A stretch of DNA of 64,000 bases. Source: Natronorubrum halophilum (lineage in GTDB: Archaea; Halobacteriota; Halobacteria; Halobacteriales; Natrialbaceae). Made by a program: the position numbers and the translations under genes. Positions 34,295 through 42,646 of this stretch are shown piece by piece (positions within the stretch are counted from its first letter, which is position 1; the number at the start of each line of letters is the position of its first letter). Under the pieces are notes generated by a model. It was not told where the DNA came from and ran no database searches. It worked only from the letters and a program-made list of their open reading frames with translations. The stretch is from assembly GCF_003670115.1 (NCBI RefSeq), contig NZ_QQTY01000005.1, positions 404,535 to 468,534 of the forward strand. The letters run 5' to 3'.

Positions 34295-36022
34295 CTACTG
34301 TACCGACCGAAGCGACTCGAGTCGCTCGAGCGAATCCGCATCCCCGGGATCCTTGTCGTGGCGCACGCCGACGAACCGCGGGAAGCGGAGCGCGTAGCCC
34401 GAGGAGTAGGTCGGCGAGGTCTGGATCTCCTCGTAGCCGACCTCGAAGACGATTTCGGGCTCGAGGTCCACCTCCTGACCCTCCTCGCTTGCGACGTGGG
34501 GCTCGAGCAGGTCCGTCAGTTCCGCGAGTTTCTCGTCGGTGATCCCCGTCGCGACCTTGCCGACGGTCTCCAAGTCGTCGCCCGCGCGCACGGAGAGTTC
34601 GAAGGTCCCCAAAAACGTCGCGCGCCGGCCCTCACCCCACTCGGCTCCCGTAACGACGCAGTCGAGCGTCTCCACGTCGGGTTTGCGCTTGCGCCAGTGT
34701 TTGCCGCGCCGGCCCGGCGAGTACGTCGACTCGGGATCTTTGAGCATGATCCCCTCGTGGCCCGACTCGAGGGCCTCGGCGTCGATCGACTCGATCTCGT
34801 CGGGATCGTCGGCGATCCAGAGCAGGGAGAGCCCCTCGACGTCGTCGTCGCTCACGGGTCCGGAATCGGCCGGAGACAGCACCGACCGCAATCGATCGTG
34901 GCGCGCCGTCAGGGGCTCCTCGAGCAGATCGTCCCCCGCGGCGTGCAGACAGTCGAAGAACACCGGTCGAACGGTCACGTCCTCCCGAGCCTTGGCGACG
35001 TCGTGTTTGCGCCGGAAGCGTTTGAGCACCTCCTGGAACGGCAGCGGATCGCCGTTTTCGTCTATCGCGACGACCTCGCCGTCGAGGATCACGGGCTCCT
35101 CGAGGTGCTCGTCCGCGAACTCGACGACCTCCGGAAGCGCACCGGTGACGTCCTCCATGTTCCTCGAGAAGACGCTCGTTTCCGCGGCGGTGTCGTCGTC
35201 GGCTGGCTCGTGGTGCAACTGAACGCGAGCCCCGTCGTACTTCCACTCCACCGCGGCCGCCGCCCACTCCTCGAGGGCGTCCGTAACGGCTCCGGCCTGC
35301 GCGAGCATCGCCTGGACGGGGCGGCCGACCTCGAGGGCCATCGCATCCAGTCCCTCGAGGCCCGCGTCACGGGCGACGCGGGCGACCTGCCCGTAATCGT
35401 TCGAAACCTGTAGCGCGCGCTCGACGCGCTCGCCGGGCACGTCGAACGCCTCGGCGATCGCATCGCGGACCGCCCCCTCGCCGACGCCGATGCGCATCTC
35501 CGCGAGGACGAGTCGAGCGAGGTATCTGGCCTCGTCGCTCGAGCAGCGATTGAACAGGCCAAAGAGGCGGTCGATCTTGCGATCCTGACTGCCCGATCCT
35601 TCGGCGGCGGCGAGACTCTCGAGCGTGTCGAAGACCTCGCGGACGGTGAGGCCGTCGCTCCCACCGGTTTCACCAGCGCCGCCACCCCCGCCGGTAAACG
35701 CACCCAGGCCCTGCTGACCGCCGAAGTCGTAGCCAGCGGCGACCTCGCCGATCTCGCCGACCTCGGCGAGGCGGTCCTCGACATCGTCGCTGCTCACGTT
35801 CGTTCCCGCCGCGCGAGCGATCGCCTCGTAACACGCGCTGGGGCCGATATCGAGCGTCGTCGACCGCCAGGCGGGAAAGACCCGGCCCTGGACGAATCGC
35901 GCGACGATCTGCAGGTCGCTCTCGGCGTCCTCGAGGAGGTCCCTAACCTGGGCGACGATCTCGAGATCTGCGGGTTCGGCTTCGATCGCGGCGGCGCGGT
36001 CGGCGAACGTGTCGAACTCCAT
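34295..36022 (-). CDS. ligA: ATP-dependent DNA ligase
   Basis: Seals nicks in replication and repair. 575 residues. The DNA-binding domain spans about 1-225, with a glycine-rich insert (TGGGGGAGETGG, about 127-138) in a loop. Motif I is AVEWKYDGARVQLHH with the AMP-accepting Lys in KYDG. Downstream are FSRNMEDVTGALPEVVEF, ILDGEVVAIDENGDPLPFQE (motif IIIa-IV region), GIMLKDPESTYSPGRRGKHW and KRKPDVETLDCVV (motif V). The OB-fold and C-terminus LRFPRFVGVRHDKDPGDADS complete it. The ATG at 36022 gives MEFDTFADRAAAIEAE. It is divergent from the GCS-like gene. Confidence 0.95.
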   Translation of the reverse strand: MEFDTFADRAAAIEAEPADLEIVAQVRDLLEDAESDLQIVARFVQGRVFPAWRSTTLDIGPSACYEAIARAAGTNVSSDDVEDRLAEVGEIGEVAAGYDFGGQQGLGAFTGGGGGAGETGGSDGLTVREVFDTLESLAAAEGSGSQDRKIDRLFGLFNRCSSDEARYLARLVLAEMRIGVGEGAVRDAIAEAFDVPGERVERALQVSNDYGQVARVARDAGLEGLDAMALEVGRPVQAMLAQAGAVTDALEEWAAAAVEWKYDGARVQLHHEPADDDTAAETSVFSRNMEDVTGALPEVVEFADEHLEEPVILDGEVVAIDENGDPLPFQEVLKRFRRKHDVAKAREDVTVRPVFFDCLHAAGDDLLEEPLTARHDRLRSVLSPADSGPVSDDDVEGLSLLWIADDPDEIESIDAEALESGHEGIMLKDPESTYSPGRRGKHWRKRKPDVETLDCVVTGAEWGEGRRATFLGTFELSVRAGDDLETVGKVATGITDEKLAELTDLLEPHVASEEGQEVDLEPEIVFEVGYEEIQTSPTYSSGYALRFPRFVGVRHDKDPGDADSLERLESLRSVQ

Positions 36023-36058
36023 CGGCGGTGTGTATCGGCGGCGGAAGTAAAACGGTTC

Positions 36059-36093
36059 TGAGACGCGCGGCCCACGGATGAGAGCGCGTCTCA
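36059..36093. promoter_or_regulatory. 9-base inverted repeat in the ligA / GCS-like divergent promoter
   Basis: TGAGACGCG (36059-36067) and CGCGTCTCA (36085-36093) form a perfect inverted repeat with a 17-base gap, midway between ligA and the GCS-like gene. A TATA-like CTTTAAAG lies near 36113-36120, about 30 bases before the GCS-like ATG. Possible operator controlling one or both genes. Confidence 0.4.
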
Positions 36094-36145
36094 CCGTCCG
36101 TCCAGAGGGACGGCTTTAAAGACGATCGGGACCGCACTCGGAGGT

Positions 36146-37699
36146 ATGCCAGAGGAGGAACTCGCGACGCGGGTCGCCGACGTGTTGGCGGTCGACGCTG
36201 ATGGGTTTCGCGAGCAAGCCGAAGCCGACGCCGAGGTGATCAAAGACGCCATCGACGACGGCGTCTTCGACAACCCGCAGGCGATCGTCGGCTTCGAGTA
36301 CGAGTTCTACGCGGTCAAAGACGACGACTGCGCGCTGCGGCGAGTGCCGCGACGACTCCTCGAACTCATCGGGTTCGAGAAGGAACTCGGTTTGCACAAC
36401 GCGGAGATGACGACGAGCCCCCAGCCGCTGAACGCCCACGGACTGGCCGCCCAGGAGTCGGAGATCAAGGCTCGCCTCCGGACGGCACTCGACGTCACAC
36501 AGTCCGAGCGCATGCGACTGGTCAGCGACGCGCTCTGGACGATTCCGCCGGAGGGCGAGGACGCGACGACGTACCTCACCGACAGCGTCGAGCGAATCGC
36601 GACGACCCCGAACGGCGACGAACGATCGATCCGCGTCGCCACCAACATGAGCGGCTCGGCCCGCTATCACGCGATGGCCAACACGGATCAGGCCGAATCC
36701 GCCGGCATGCGCGTCGACGCGCCCCACGTCTCCCTGCAGGCCGACACCGTCATGCCCGAGAGCCTGATCACGTCGATCCAGCCCCACTATCAGGTGGCGC
36801 ACGCCCCCGACCTCCCGCTGTACTTCAACTACGCGCTGCGCGCCGCCGGCCCCCTCCTCGCGCTCGGCGTCAACTCCCCGTTCTTCCCGCCGGACCTCTA
36901 CGACGACGAGGCGACGGCGGACGAGATTCTCGCGGACGCCTGGATGGAACACCGAATCAGCGTCTTCGAAACCGTACTAAACGACCCCGCCACCGGCGAA
37001 GGCAAGGTCCGCTTCCCCCACGACCTCGAGAGCGTCGGGGAAGCGGTCGACCGCGTCGCCGCCGACGACACCATCGTGCCGATGCCGGTGGACGAGGGAG
37101 AGCGCTTCGACGACGGCTTCCCCCACTTCCGGCGCAAACACGGCACCTACTGGCGGTGGGTTCGCCCGGTTTTCGGCGGTCCGACACGCTCGGCCGCCAA
37201 CGCCCGCATCGAGTTCCGCCCCATCCCAGCCCAGCCGACCGTCCGCGACTCGGTCGCCTTCCTCGCCGCCTTCGCGGGCATCCTCGAGAGCCTCACTCGC
37301 CTCGAACACCCCGTCATCGAACTCGACTGGGAGATCGCTCGAGAGAACTTCTACGCGGCGATGCGCGACGGCCTCGAAGCCGACCTGACCTGGATCACCA
37401 ACGACGGCAAGGAGACGACGGAGTGCCTCGAACTCTACGAGGACCTGCTCGCCCACGCCGAGGACGGCCTCACGAACCGCGGGCTGACCGAGGAGGAGGC
37501 CGCGAAGTACCTCTACCCGCTCCGGCGTCGCGTTCGACAGGCTATGACCCCCGCCCGCTGGAAACGCGAGCAGGTGAGCGCGGAACTCGAGGACGGGGCC
37601 CCCCTCGAGGCGGCGATCACGGCGATGCAACGCGGGTACGTGCGACGACAGACGGAGACGCTGCTCGAGGGGAGTTTCGCGGACTGGATCGGCGACTAG
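36146..37699 (+). CDS. Glutamate-cysteine-ligase-like (GCS2 family) protein
   Basis: A 517-residue protein in the carboxylate-amine ligase group. AIVGFEYEFYAVKDDD holds the E-x-E metal site. LHNAEMTTSPQPLNAHGLAA, ARYHAMANTDQ and ARIEFRPIPAQPTVRDSVAF resemble the GCS2 glutamate- and ATP-binding segments. It is longer than the roughly 360-residue haloarchaeal GshA that makes gamma-glutamylcysteine, the main low-molecular-weight thiol in this group. It may be a paralogue with a different substrate. The ATG at 36146 is close to a TATA element. Divergent from ligA. Confidence 0.65.
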   Translation: MPEEELATRVADVLAVDADGFREQAEADAEVIKDAIDDGVFDNPQAIVGFEYEFYAVKDDDCALRRVPRRLLELIGFEKELGLHNAEMTTSPQPLNAHGLAAQESEIKARLRTALDVTQSERMRLVSDALWTIPPEGEDATTYLTDSVERIATTPNGDERSIRVATNMSGSARYHAMANTDQAESAGMRVDAPHVSLQADTVMPESLITSIQPHYQVAHAPDLPLYFNYALRAAGPLLALGVNSPFFPPDLYDDEATADEILADAWMEHRISVFETVLNDPATGEGKVRFPHDLESVGEAVDRVAADDTIVPMPVDEGERFDDGFPHFRRKHGTYWRWVRPVFGGPTRSAANARIEFRPIPAQPTVRDSVAFLAAFAGILESLTRLEHPVIELDWEIARENFYAAMRDGLEADLTWITNDGKETTECLELYEDLLAHAEDGLTNRGLTEEEAAKYLYPLRRRVRQAMTPARWKREQVSAELEDGAPLEAAITAMQRGYVRRQTETLLEGSFADWIGD

Positions 37700-37835
37700 G
37701 CGGTCGTCTACCGGTACCCGCCAACCGTTCGCGGACCGGGAGTCGATCGGACGATGGAATCCGCCTGTTCAGCGAACGATGCCGGTCGAAGCACCCGTTC
37801 TCGACAGGCAGACGGACTGTTTCTCCGTCGCTCGA

Positions 37836-39101
37836 CTATTCGGACGAACGATTTTCATCCGAACGAACGAGTTCGACCGTCACGCCGTTCGGTTCGTACG
37901 CGTTTGCAGCGTACCCGCCCTCGTTCCAGGGGAACTCGTCGTCGTCAAGCGCGTCGCGCCAGGCGTCCGGGCCGGAAATTCTCGACGGCTGTCGACGACC
38001 CAGTTCGTCCGTCGCACGCGACAACAGCACGTACTCGCCCGGTTCGGCGACCCACTCGTAGCGGAACAGGCGCCACGACCCGGCGTACGCCGGGCCGAAC
38101 AGCTCCGCGGCGTTCCAGGTCTCGCCACCGTCGGTCGAAATCTCGACGCGGTCGACCGCGTCGTCACCGGCCCACGCGACGCCGCGGATATCGACCGCGT
38201 CAGTCGTTTCTAACGGAACGGGCGATTCCCCCGACGGCGTACCGATCACCGACATCACGTTCGCGTCGAACGTGTACGGGTGTTCGACGGCACCCTCGAG
38301 TTGCTCCCACGTGTCGACCGTTTCGACGGTTTCGTTCATCTCGGCCGCGGCTCCCTCGGGGTGAATTCGATAGGCGTCCTGCTGCCAGAAGGCGTGCTCG
38401 CCCGCGCGCTCGAGCGCCCCGTCGACGACCATCGTGTCCATGACGCGGAGTTCTTCGACCCACTTGACGTTGTTGACGCCGTACCACCCGGGAACGATCA
38501 GTCGGACCGGATAGCCGTGCTCCCGGGGAAGCTGTTCGCCGTTCATCTCGTAGGCCAGGAGACAGTCGTCGAGCGCCTTCGCGAGTGGAATCGACCGCGC
38601 GAAGAGATCATCGTCATCCGATGGATCCCCGCCGATAGCCGTTAGCCACCGTCCCGCGGCCGATTCCACGCCGTGATCGCGGAGGATCGAACCGACCGGC
38701 GCGCCGGTCCAGAAGGCGTTGGCGGCGGCTTCGAATCCCCACTGAACGCTGCCCGTCTCGGGTCGGTGCTGGCCGCGGCCGTTACCCGCACACTCCATCG
38801 TGTGTGCGACTGCCACCGTCGGATACGCGTCCGTGATGTCCGCCATCGAGAGCGCTCCCTCGACGTGTCCGGTGAGAGACACGGTCCACGCGTCGGCGTC
38901 GATATCGGGGATGTCGTTCCGGTGACAGACGAAGTGTTCCTCGACGGGCGTCAGCCAGTTCGCGAAGGTGCGTCGCCGGGCAGCGCCGACGACGGTGTAC
39001 TTGTCGGCCTCGTCTCGAGTCTCAGTCACGCCGCCCGTCTTCGCCCTCAGTATCGCGTCGATTTCTTCGCGGCGACTCTCTCGCGGGCGTTCGGTGACCA
39101 T
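37836..39101 (-). CDS. Sulfite-oxidase-like molybdopterin oxidoreductase
   Basis: A 421-residue enzyme with an oxidoreductase-molybdopterin domain (about 70-280). It holds the Mo-coordinating Cys in VAHTMECAGNGRGQHRP and the pterin-contact segment YPVRLIVPGWYGVNNVKWVE. A C-terminal Mo-co dimerisation domain (about 300-420) follows: SGESPVPLETTDAVDIRG and DRVEISTDGGETWNAAELFG. No Tat signal or haem domain is present, so it acts in the cytoplasm. Possible substrates include sulfite or another small oxyanion. Downstream of an OsmC/ArsM-type operon but 226 bases away. Confidence 0.88.
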   Translation of the reverse strand: MVTERPRESRREEIDAILRAKTGGVTETRDEADKYTVVGAARRRTFANWLTPVEEHFVCHRNDIPDIDADAWTVSLTGHVEGALSMADITDAYPTVAVAHTMECAGNGRGQHRPETGSVQWGFEAAANAFWTGAPVGSILRDHGVESAAGRWLTAIGGDPSDDDDLFARSIPLAKALDDCLLAYEMNGEQLPREHGYPVRLIVPGWYGVNNVKWVEELRVMDTMVVDGALERAGEHAFWQQDAYRIHPEGAAAEMNETVETVDTWEQLEGAVEHPYTFDANVMSVIGTPSGESPVPLETTDAVDIRGVAWAGDDAVDRVEISTDGGETWNAAELFGPAYAGSWRLFRYEWVAEPGEYVLLSRATDELGRRQPSRISGPDAWRDALDDDEFPWNEGGYAANAYEPNGVTVELVRSDENRSSE

Positions 39102-39327
39102 AGAAAACGGTCCACAGGGAGAACGAAATAGCTTTCACCGCTGGATACTCCGCTACCGACTCTCCGTCGGGAATGTCAAGCAACGTCGCGTATGCGTCCG
39201 CTTCGCCACCGCCGTTCGCGGTGTTGACGTCGCCGGGATCGAAAAATGGCCCGTTCGCCGCGACCGCGCTCGCTTTCAGCACCGCTCACGCAGTACTCCC
39301 TCGATCAGTTCGATTCGATTGCGGCAC

Positions 39328-40113
39328 TCACGGTTTCTTTCGTTCGTGTTTGTGCGCCTCCAGCGAGACGCTCTTCACGCCGTACTTCTGGCACGCCCCT
39401 TGTGCTTGCTCCGAGGTGAACTCGTACTGCGAGTTCTCGCGGACCTCGATCACGTCGAACCCGGGCATCTCGATCAGCGTCGTGTAGTCGTCGACCTGCT
39501 CGGCACCGCCGATACACGCCGCCCAGAGGTCCGCGTCGGTTTTGACGCTCTCGGACAGTCGCCGCTCGCTGATGATATCGGAGATCGCCAACCGACCGTC
39601 CGGTTCGAGGACGCGACTCACCTCCTCGAAGACGCGGTCCTTCTCGGCGGAGAGGTTGACGACGCCGTTGGATATCACGACGTCGAACGACGCGTCCTCG
39701 AACGGGAGGTCCTCGATGTATCCGTTCTCGAAGGAGACGCGTTCCATCCCCGCCGCATCGCGTAATTCACGCGCCTTCTCCAGTTGCTCGTCCGTCATGT
39801 CCAGGCCCGTCACGCTCCCCGTTTCGCCGACGTGCAGCGCCGCGACGAACGCGTCCGTCCCCGAACCGCTGCCCAGGTCGAGCACGTCGTCGCCCGGTTG
39901 TAGGCGAGCGAGGTCGAAGTGGTAGCCGACCCCCGCGAAGGACTCGAGGGCCTCCTCGGGAATCCGGTCGAGATCCGCCGGCGGATAGCCGAGACGGTCT
40001 GCCAGGACGCGTCCCATCTCGAAGTGGAACGCGCCGTCCGGAGTCGTTGCGACGTCCCGGTAGACCGCTTTGACTTCCCGCTCGAGTTTCTCGGTGTCGA
40101 GCGATTTCGACAT
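39328..40113 (-). CDS. SAM-dependent methyltransferase, arsenite-methyltransferase (ArsM)-like
   Basis: A 261-residue class I methyltransferase. Motif I is DDVLDLGSGSGTDAFVAALH, motif II region GLDMTDEQLEKARELRDAAG, and PFEDASFDVVISNGVVNLS. ADLWAACIGGAEQVDDYTTL matches the ArsM segment carrying a conserved arsenic-binding Cys. A second Cys is in QGACQKYG. A third N-terminal Cys of classical ArsM is not seen. Arsenite or another soft metalloid may be the substrate (inference). It is six bases downstream of an OsmC-family gene on the same strand. Confidence 0.82.
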   Translation of the reverse strand: MSKSLDTEKLEREVKAVYRDVATTPDGAFHFEMGRVLADRLGYPPADLDRIPEEALESFAGVGYHFDLARLQPGDDVLDLGSGSGTDAFVAALHVGETGSVTGLDMTDEQLEKARELRDAAGMERVSFENGYIEDLPFEDASFDVVISNGVVNLSAEKDRVFEEVSRVLEPDGRLAISDIISERRLSESVKTDADLWAACIGGAEQVDDYTTLIEMPGFDVIEVRENSQYEFTSEQAQGACQKYGVKSVSLEAHKHERKKP

Positions 40114-40119
40114 GCAGTC

Positions 40120-40674
40120 TCACCCCGACGCCTGGACCACGTCGGTTTCGAGCCGAACCGCGTTCGTGATCGTGTCCATCACCGGCGACGTGGTTTCGAC
40201 TCGGTCCCGGAGTTCGGCTAGCGCTTCCGGCGACGCATCCGCGTCGATGTGTACAGTACAGGTCACGGAATTGTAGCCGGCACGGACGTCCTTGGAGATA
40301 CCGAGGAATCCCCGAAGGTCGATGTCGCCCTCCAGTTCGAATCGGAGTTCCTCGAGTTCGATATCCATGGCCGCGGCGTTCGCCGCGTACCCGACGCTCA
40401 GACACGACCCGAGGGCAGCGAGCAGGAGCTCCACCGCGTTCGGTGCCGTCCGCTCCCCGAGAATTTGTTCCGGTTCGTCCCCCTCGATCGCGAACTCCCT
40501 GGTGTGTATCCGTTCGCCTCCCTGATCGAAGTCATCGATCGAGGTCACACACTGTAAGGCGTCGGTCCACTTCGTTTCCGCACGAAACGTGAATTGACCG
40601 ACCGCCGGTTCGTCCGTAATTGTGTCGACCGCCTGGCCGAGCTGTACGACGTCTACGCCGTTCATAGCAGACAT
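40120..40674 (-). CDS. OsmC-family protein
   Basis: A 184-residue protein related to OsmC/Ohr thiol peroxidases and YhfA-like proteins. The first half contains FTFRAETKWTDALQCVTSID. The usual active-site region reads NAVELLLAALGSCLSVGYAA with the peroxidatic Cys in GSCLS. The other Cys positions (QCVTS, TCTVH) are variable. Such proteins reduce peroxides or bind persulfides. It is the first gene of a pair with the ArsM-like methyltransferase (six bases between), suggesting linked detoxification of reactive metalloid or sulfur species (inference). Confidence 0.85.
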   Translation of the reverse strand: MSAMNGVDVVQLGQAVDTITDEPAVGQFTFRAETKWTDALQCVTSIDDFDQGGERIHTREFAIEGDEPEQILGERTAPNAVELLLAALGSCLSVGYAANAAAMDIELEELRFELEGDIDLRGFLGISKDVRAGYNSVTCTVHIDADASPEALAELRDRVETTSPVMDTITNAVRLETDVVQASG

Positions 40675-40980
40675 GATTCTGATCCCTCTCTTGTAACCGC
40701 CGTTGGAGAGCGACCGCCCGAACAGTGCGAGTACTGACCGGACATCGCGTCGGTGGCTCTCCTCGGTACGTGATCACGAGGCGGGAAGATATGTAGGCAT
40801 CTAGTGGGTTCTGTGCGAACAGCGCCCTCGGTGCAGACGGTGACCGAAACCCGCCTGCTGCAACGAACGACTCTGTGAACAGTCTCGAGGAAGCTACCTC
40901 GAGATGATCGCCGGCGACGGACGCTAACGGGTAACGATTCGGCTATCGGCGAGACCGGAGTTCGCGTTCGCGGCCCACGC
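40675..40980. other. Intergenic region upstream of the OsmC-methyltransferase operon
   Basis: About 305 bases with no credible gene. It contains the perfect inverted repeat CTCGAGG-AAGCTA-CCTCGAG (40884-40903), 210 bases upstream of the OsmC start and 81 bases downstream of the HTH regulator stop. This repeat could be a terminator for the regulator gene or an operator. The bases GGAAGATATGTAGGC around 40780 may contain the operon promoter on the minus strand. Confidence 0.45.
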
Positions 40981-41805
40981 TCACTCAACCGGCGTTTCGA
41001 GCGCGAGCGGGCGCGCTTCTTGTCGGTACGTCTCGTACGTCCATTCCGCCCACTCGCGTGCCTCGGCCGTATCAGTATCGATCAACACCTGCACCGTCCC
41101 GTTGGCGGGGTTGTAGCAACTGATCCCGATTCGCTCGTCGAAAAGACTGACACCGTAGGACGGCAAGTCGTCGTGCAACCAGACCGTCAGATTGTCGCTC
41201 TCGAGGGGCGGAGAACAGTGATCCGGATACGTCGAGAGGATATACTTGGCGACGTTCGGCGGGTCGATGATCTCCGTGTGCATTCCGTTGAGGATTCGCC
41301 GACGAAGCTCGTTCTTACACGGCTCGAGCAAGGCGACGTCGAACCCGACGAATCGAAACCGATCCGTCTCCCGAAGCAGGGACAGGAATCGGTTCACCGG
41401 GCGGTACGGGTCGTCAGCTTCGGCATCCGTTACGACCGCCTCGGATCCCATCTCGATACTGAACCCGCTCGCCTCGCTCGGAAGCCACTGCCACACGTCG
41501 CGGAGTTTGCGCTCAGTTTCGATTCGCTCGATCAGTTCTCGCATTCCGGACGCAACGAATGCACCGAGCGGCGTCACCTCGTACTCGTATTCGTCCTTTG
41601 TGATCCACCGCCGTTCTTCGAACGCGCCCAGCACGCGTCCGATCGTCGATCGCGACGCCTCGGTCAGGTCCTGAAGGTCGGCCCGGCTCCGTGGACTCTC
41701 GGCCAGGGCCTCGAGCACCGCGACGCGATGTTCGGATCGCGCGAGGAACTCGACATCGTCGAGTGGCGACTCCGTGGTCATCGGCATCATGGTAGACCTA
41801 CTCAT
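40981..41805 (-). CDS. HTH transcriptional regulator (haloarchaeal winged-helix, TrmB-like size)
   Basis: A 274-residue regulator. An N-terminal winged helix (about 15-80) reads LARSEHRVAVLEALAESPRS, RADLQDLTEASRSTIGRVLG and AFEERRWITKDEYEYEVTPL. The effector-type C-terminal domain (about 100-270) has a helical part and then RFRFVGFDVALLEPCKNELR. It also has IEIIDPPNVAKYILSTYP-like text and IGISCYNPANGTVQVLIDTD. The domain resembles the haloarchaeal DUF1724-like group. Ligand unknown. It lies upstream of the OsmC/ArsM-like operon on the same strand and may control it. Several in-frame ATG codons (41805, 41790, 41787, 41781) are possible. Confidence 0.85.
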   Translation of the reverse strand: MSRSTMMPMTTESPLDDVEFLARSEHRVAVLEALAESPRSRADLQDLTEASRSTIGRVLGAFEERRWITKDEYEYEVTPLGAFVASGMRELIERIETERKLRDVWQWLPSEASGFSIEMGSEAVVTDAEADDPYRPVNRFLSLLRETDRFRFVGFDVALLEPCKNELRRRILNGMHTEIIDPPNVAKYILSTYPDHCSPPLESDNLTVWLHDDLPSYGVSLFDERIGISCYNPANGTVQVLIDTDTAEAREWAEWTYETYRQEARPLALETPVE

Positions 41806-41970
41806 AGTAGTAGCATAATTCTACCTCTACGCGGTGGTCTCCGTAACTAGTCGGAACGTTCGGGTCACGATGACGAGGCGAAGAGGGGACACGTACTCGA
41901 ACTGGTCGCCTCGAGCGGCTCCTCTCGCCCGAGGGTGGTTCGAACGCATCTGCGCGCGACCGGAGCAAAA

Positions 41971-41978
41971 GATAATTA
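41971..41978 (+). promoter_or_regulatory. Probable TATA box of the small membrane protein at 42002
   Basis: GATAATTA lies about 24-31 bases before the ATG at 42002, in a GC-rich context. Spacing indicates a leaderless transcript. A GGAG (41991-41994) close to the ATG is too near to be needed for ribosome binding. Confidence 0.5.
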
Positions 41979-42001
41979 GGAGTTTGATATGGAGTGTGCG
42001 T

Positions 42002-42322
42002 ATGAAAACAGTAGATCGTTGTCAATACCCGTGGATCGCTCTCGCAGCGACGGCATTTGGGCTCGCCATCGCCGGATACCTTCTCGAGGGCGTTAGCGTC
42101 GTCAGCCTCTATCCGTTGACCGGCGGTTTTGGTCTTCTTATCGTCGTTTCACGCCCGAAGGCGTTCGGATACGTGATGGCGGGACTCGGAATCGTTTCGC
42201 TCGTCGTTGCCGGACTTCCTGCCGACTGGAGTCCCCTGACCAGAGGCGTTCTCGTCGTCGTCGGAATCGGCAGTCTCGTCGGAGGCGTTCGATCACTGAG
42301 CAGCGTCGCGGCCAACCGGTAG
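42002..42322 (+). CDS. Small membrane protein, unknown
   Basis: A 106-residue protein beginning MKTVDRCQYPWIALAATAFG with four hydrophobic helices and short loops (for example GYLLEGVSVVSLYPLTGGFG and VMAGLGIVSLVVAGLPADW). No catalytic or binding motif is seen. It is divergent from the HTH regulator gene (about 196 bases between starts) and has its own TATA element, so it may be regulated with it. Family not recognised. Confidence 0.7.
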   Translation: MKTVDRCQYPWIALAATAFGLAIAGYLLEGVSVVSLYPLTGGFGLLIVVSRPKAFGYVMAGLGIVSLVVAGLPADWSPLTRGVLVVVGIGSLVGGVRSLSSVAANR

Positions 42323-42461
42323 ACGATCTGTACTGTGCGGTTTCGCTACCGGTCGTTGTCGGAATAGTCACAAACGTGCGGGGGCGGTTTTGCGGGACGC
42401 GCTGCCGGTGAGCATCGTAACACGAGTGCGGTCTCGAGGTCGGTAAGCGGAAGATACTTCC

Positions 42462-42477
42462 CTGACTGGCCAGTCAG
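42462..42477. promoter_or_regulatory. 16-base perfect palindrome, probable TetR operator
   Basis: CTGACTGG/CCAGTCAG is a perfect dyad of the size and form bound by TetR-family dimers. It lies 170 bases upstream of a tetR gene that forms an operon with a MATE exporter. A MITE-like element lies between the palindrome and the tetR start, so the operator may once have been next to the promoter. Autoregulation is inferred. Confidence 0.6.
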
Positions 42478-42497
42478 TTAGAACAAGACTGATCGGC

Positions 42498-42624
42498 TAT
42501 AGTAGCCACTGAAAGTCAATGCACACCCCATCGCACGACGGCAGCGCGGTTCGGAGCGAACGGAGTGAGCGAAAATCGCGGGGATGTGATGGGTGTGTAA
42601 ATCGTTTCAGTTGTTACTACAGAT
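42498..42624. mobile_element. MITE-like element with long terminal inverted repeats
   Basis: Left arm (about 42498-42536) and right arm (about 42586-42624) are imperfect inverted repeats. After reverse complement both contain TAGTA-x-C-x-ACTGAAA, and then CACACCC(C)ATC. The interior (about 42537-42585) includes GAGCGAACGGAGTGAGCGA, a phrase that recurs in haloarchaeal intergenic DNA from memory. The total is about 127 bases, non-coding, with no clear target duplication. It ends 22 bases before the tetR ATG. Fits a miniature inverted-repeat transposable element; an RNA hairpin is an alternative. Confidence 0.5.
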
Positions 42625-42646
42625 AGCCTCGCGACTCGAACCCACA

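Noticed and set aside
34265..35413. 382-codon plus-strand frame opposite ligA
   Set aside because: Antisense shadow of the ligase, no recognisable domain.
39022..39282. 86-codon minus-strand frame upstream of the sulfite-oxidase-like gene
   Set aside because: It overlaps that gene's start in another frame and ends in Arg-rich nonsense; likely chance.
42490..42630. Target-site duplication for the MITE-like element
   Set aside because: CTAT before the left arm and GATAG after the right arm are not direct repeats; no convincing duplication.
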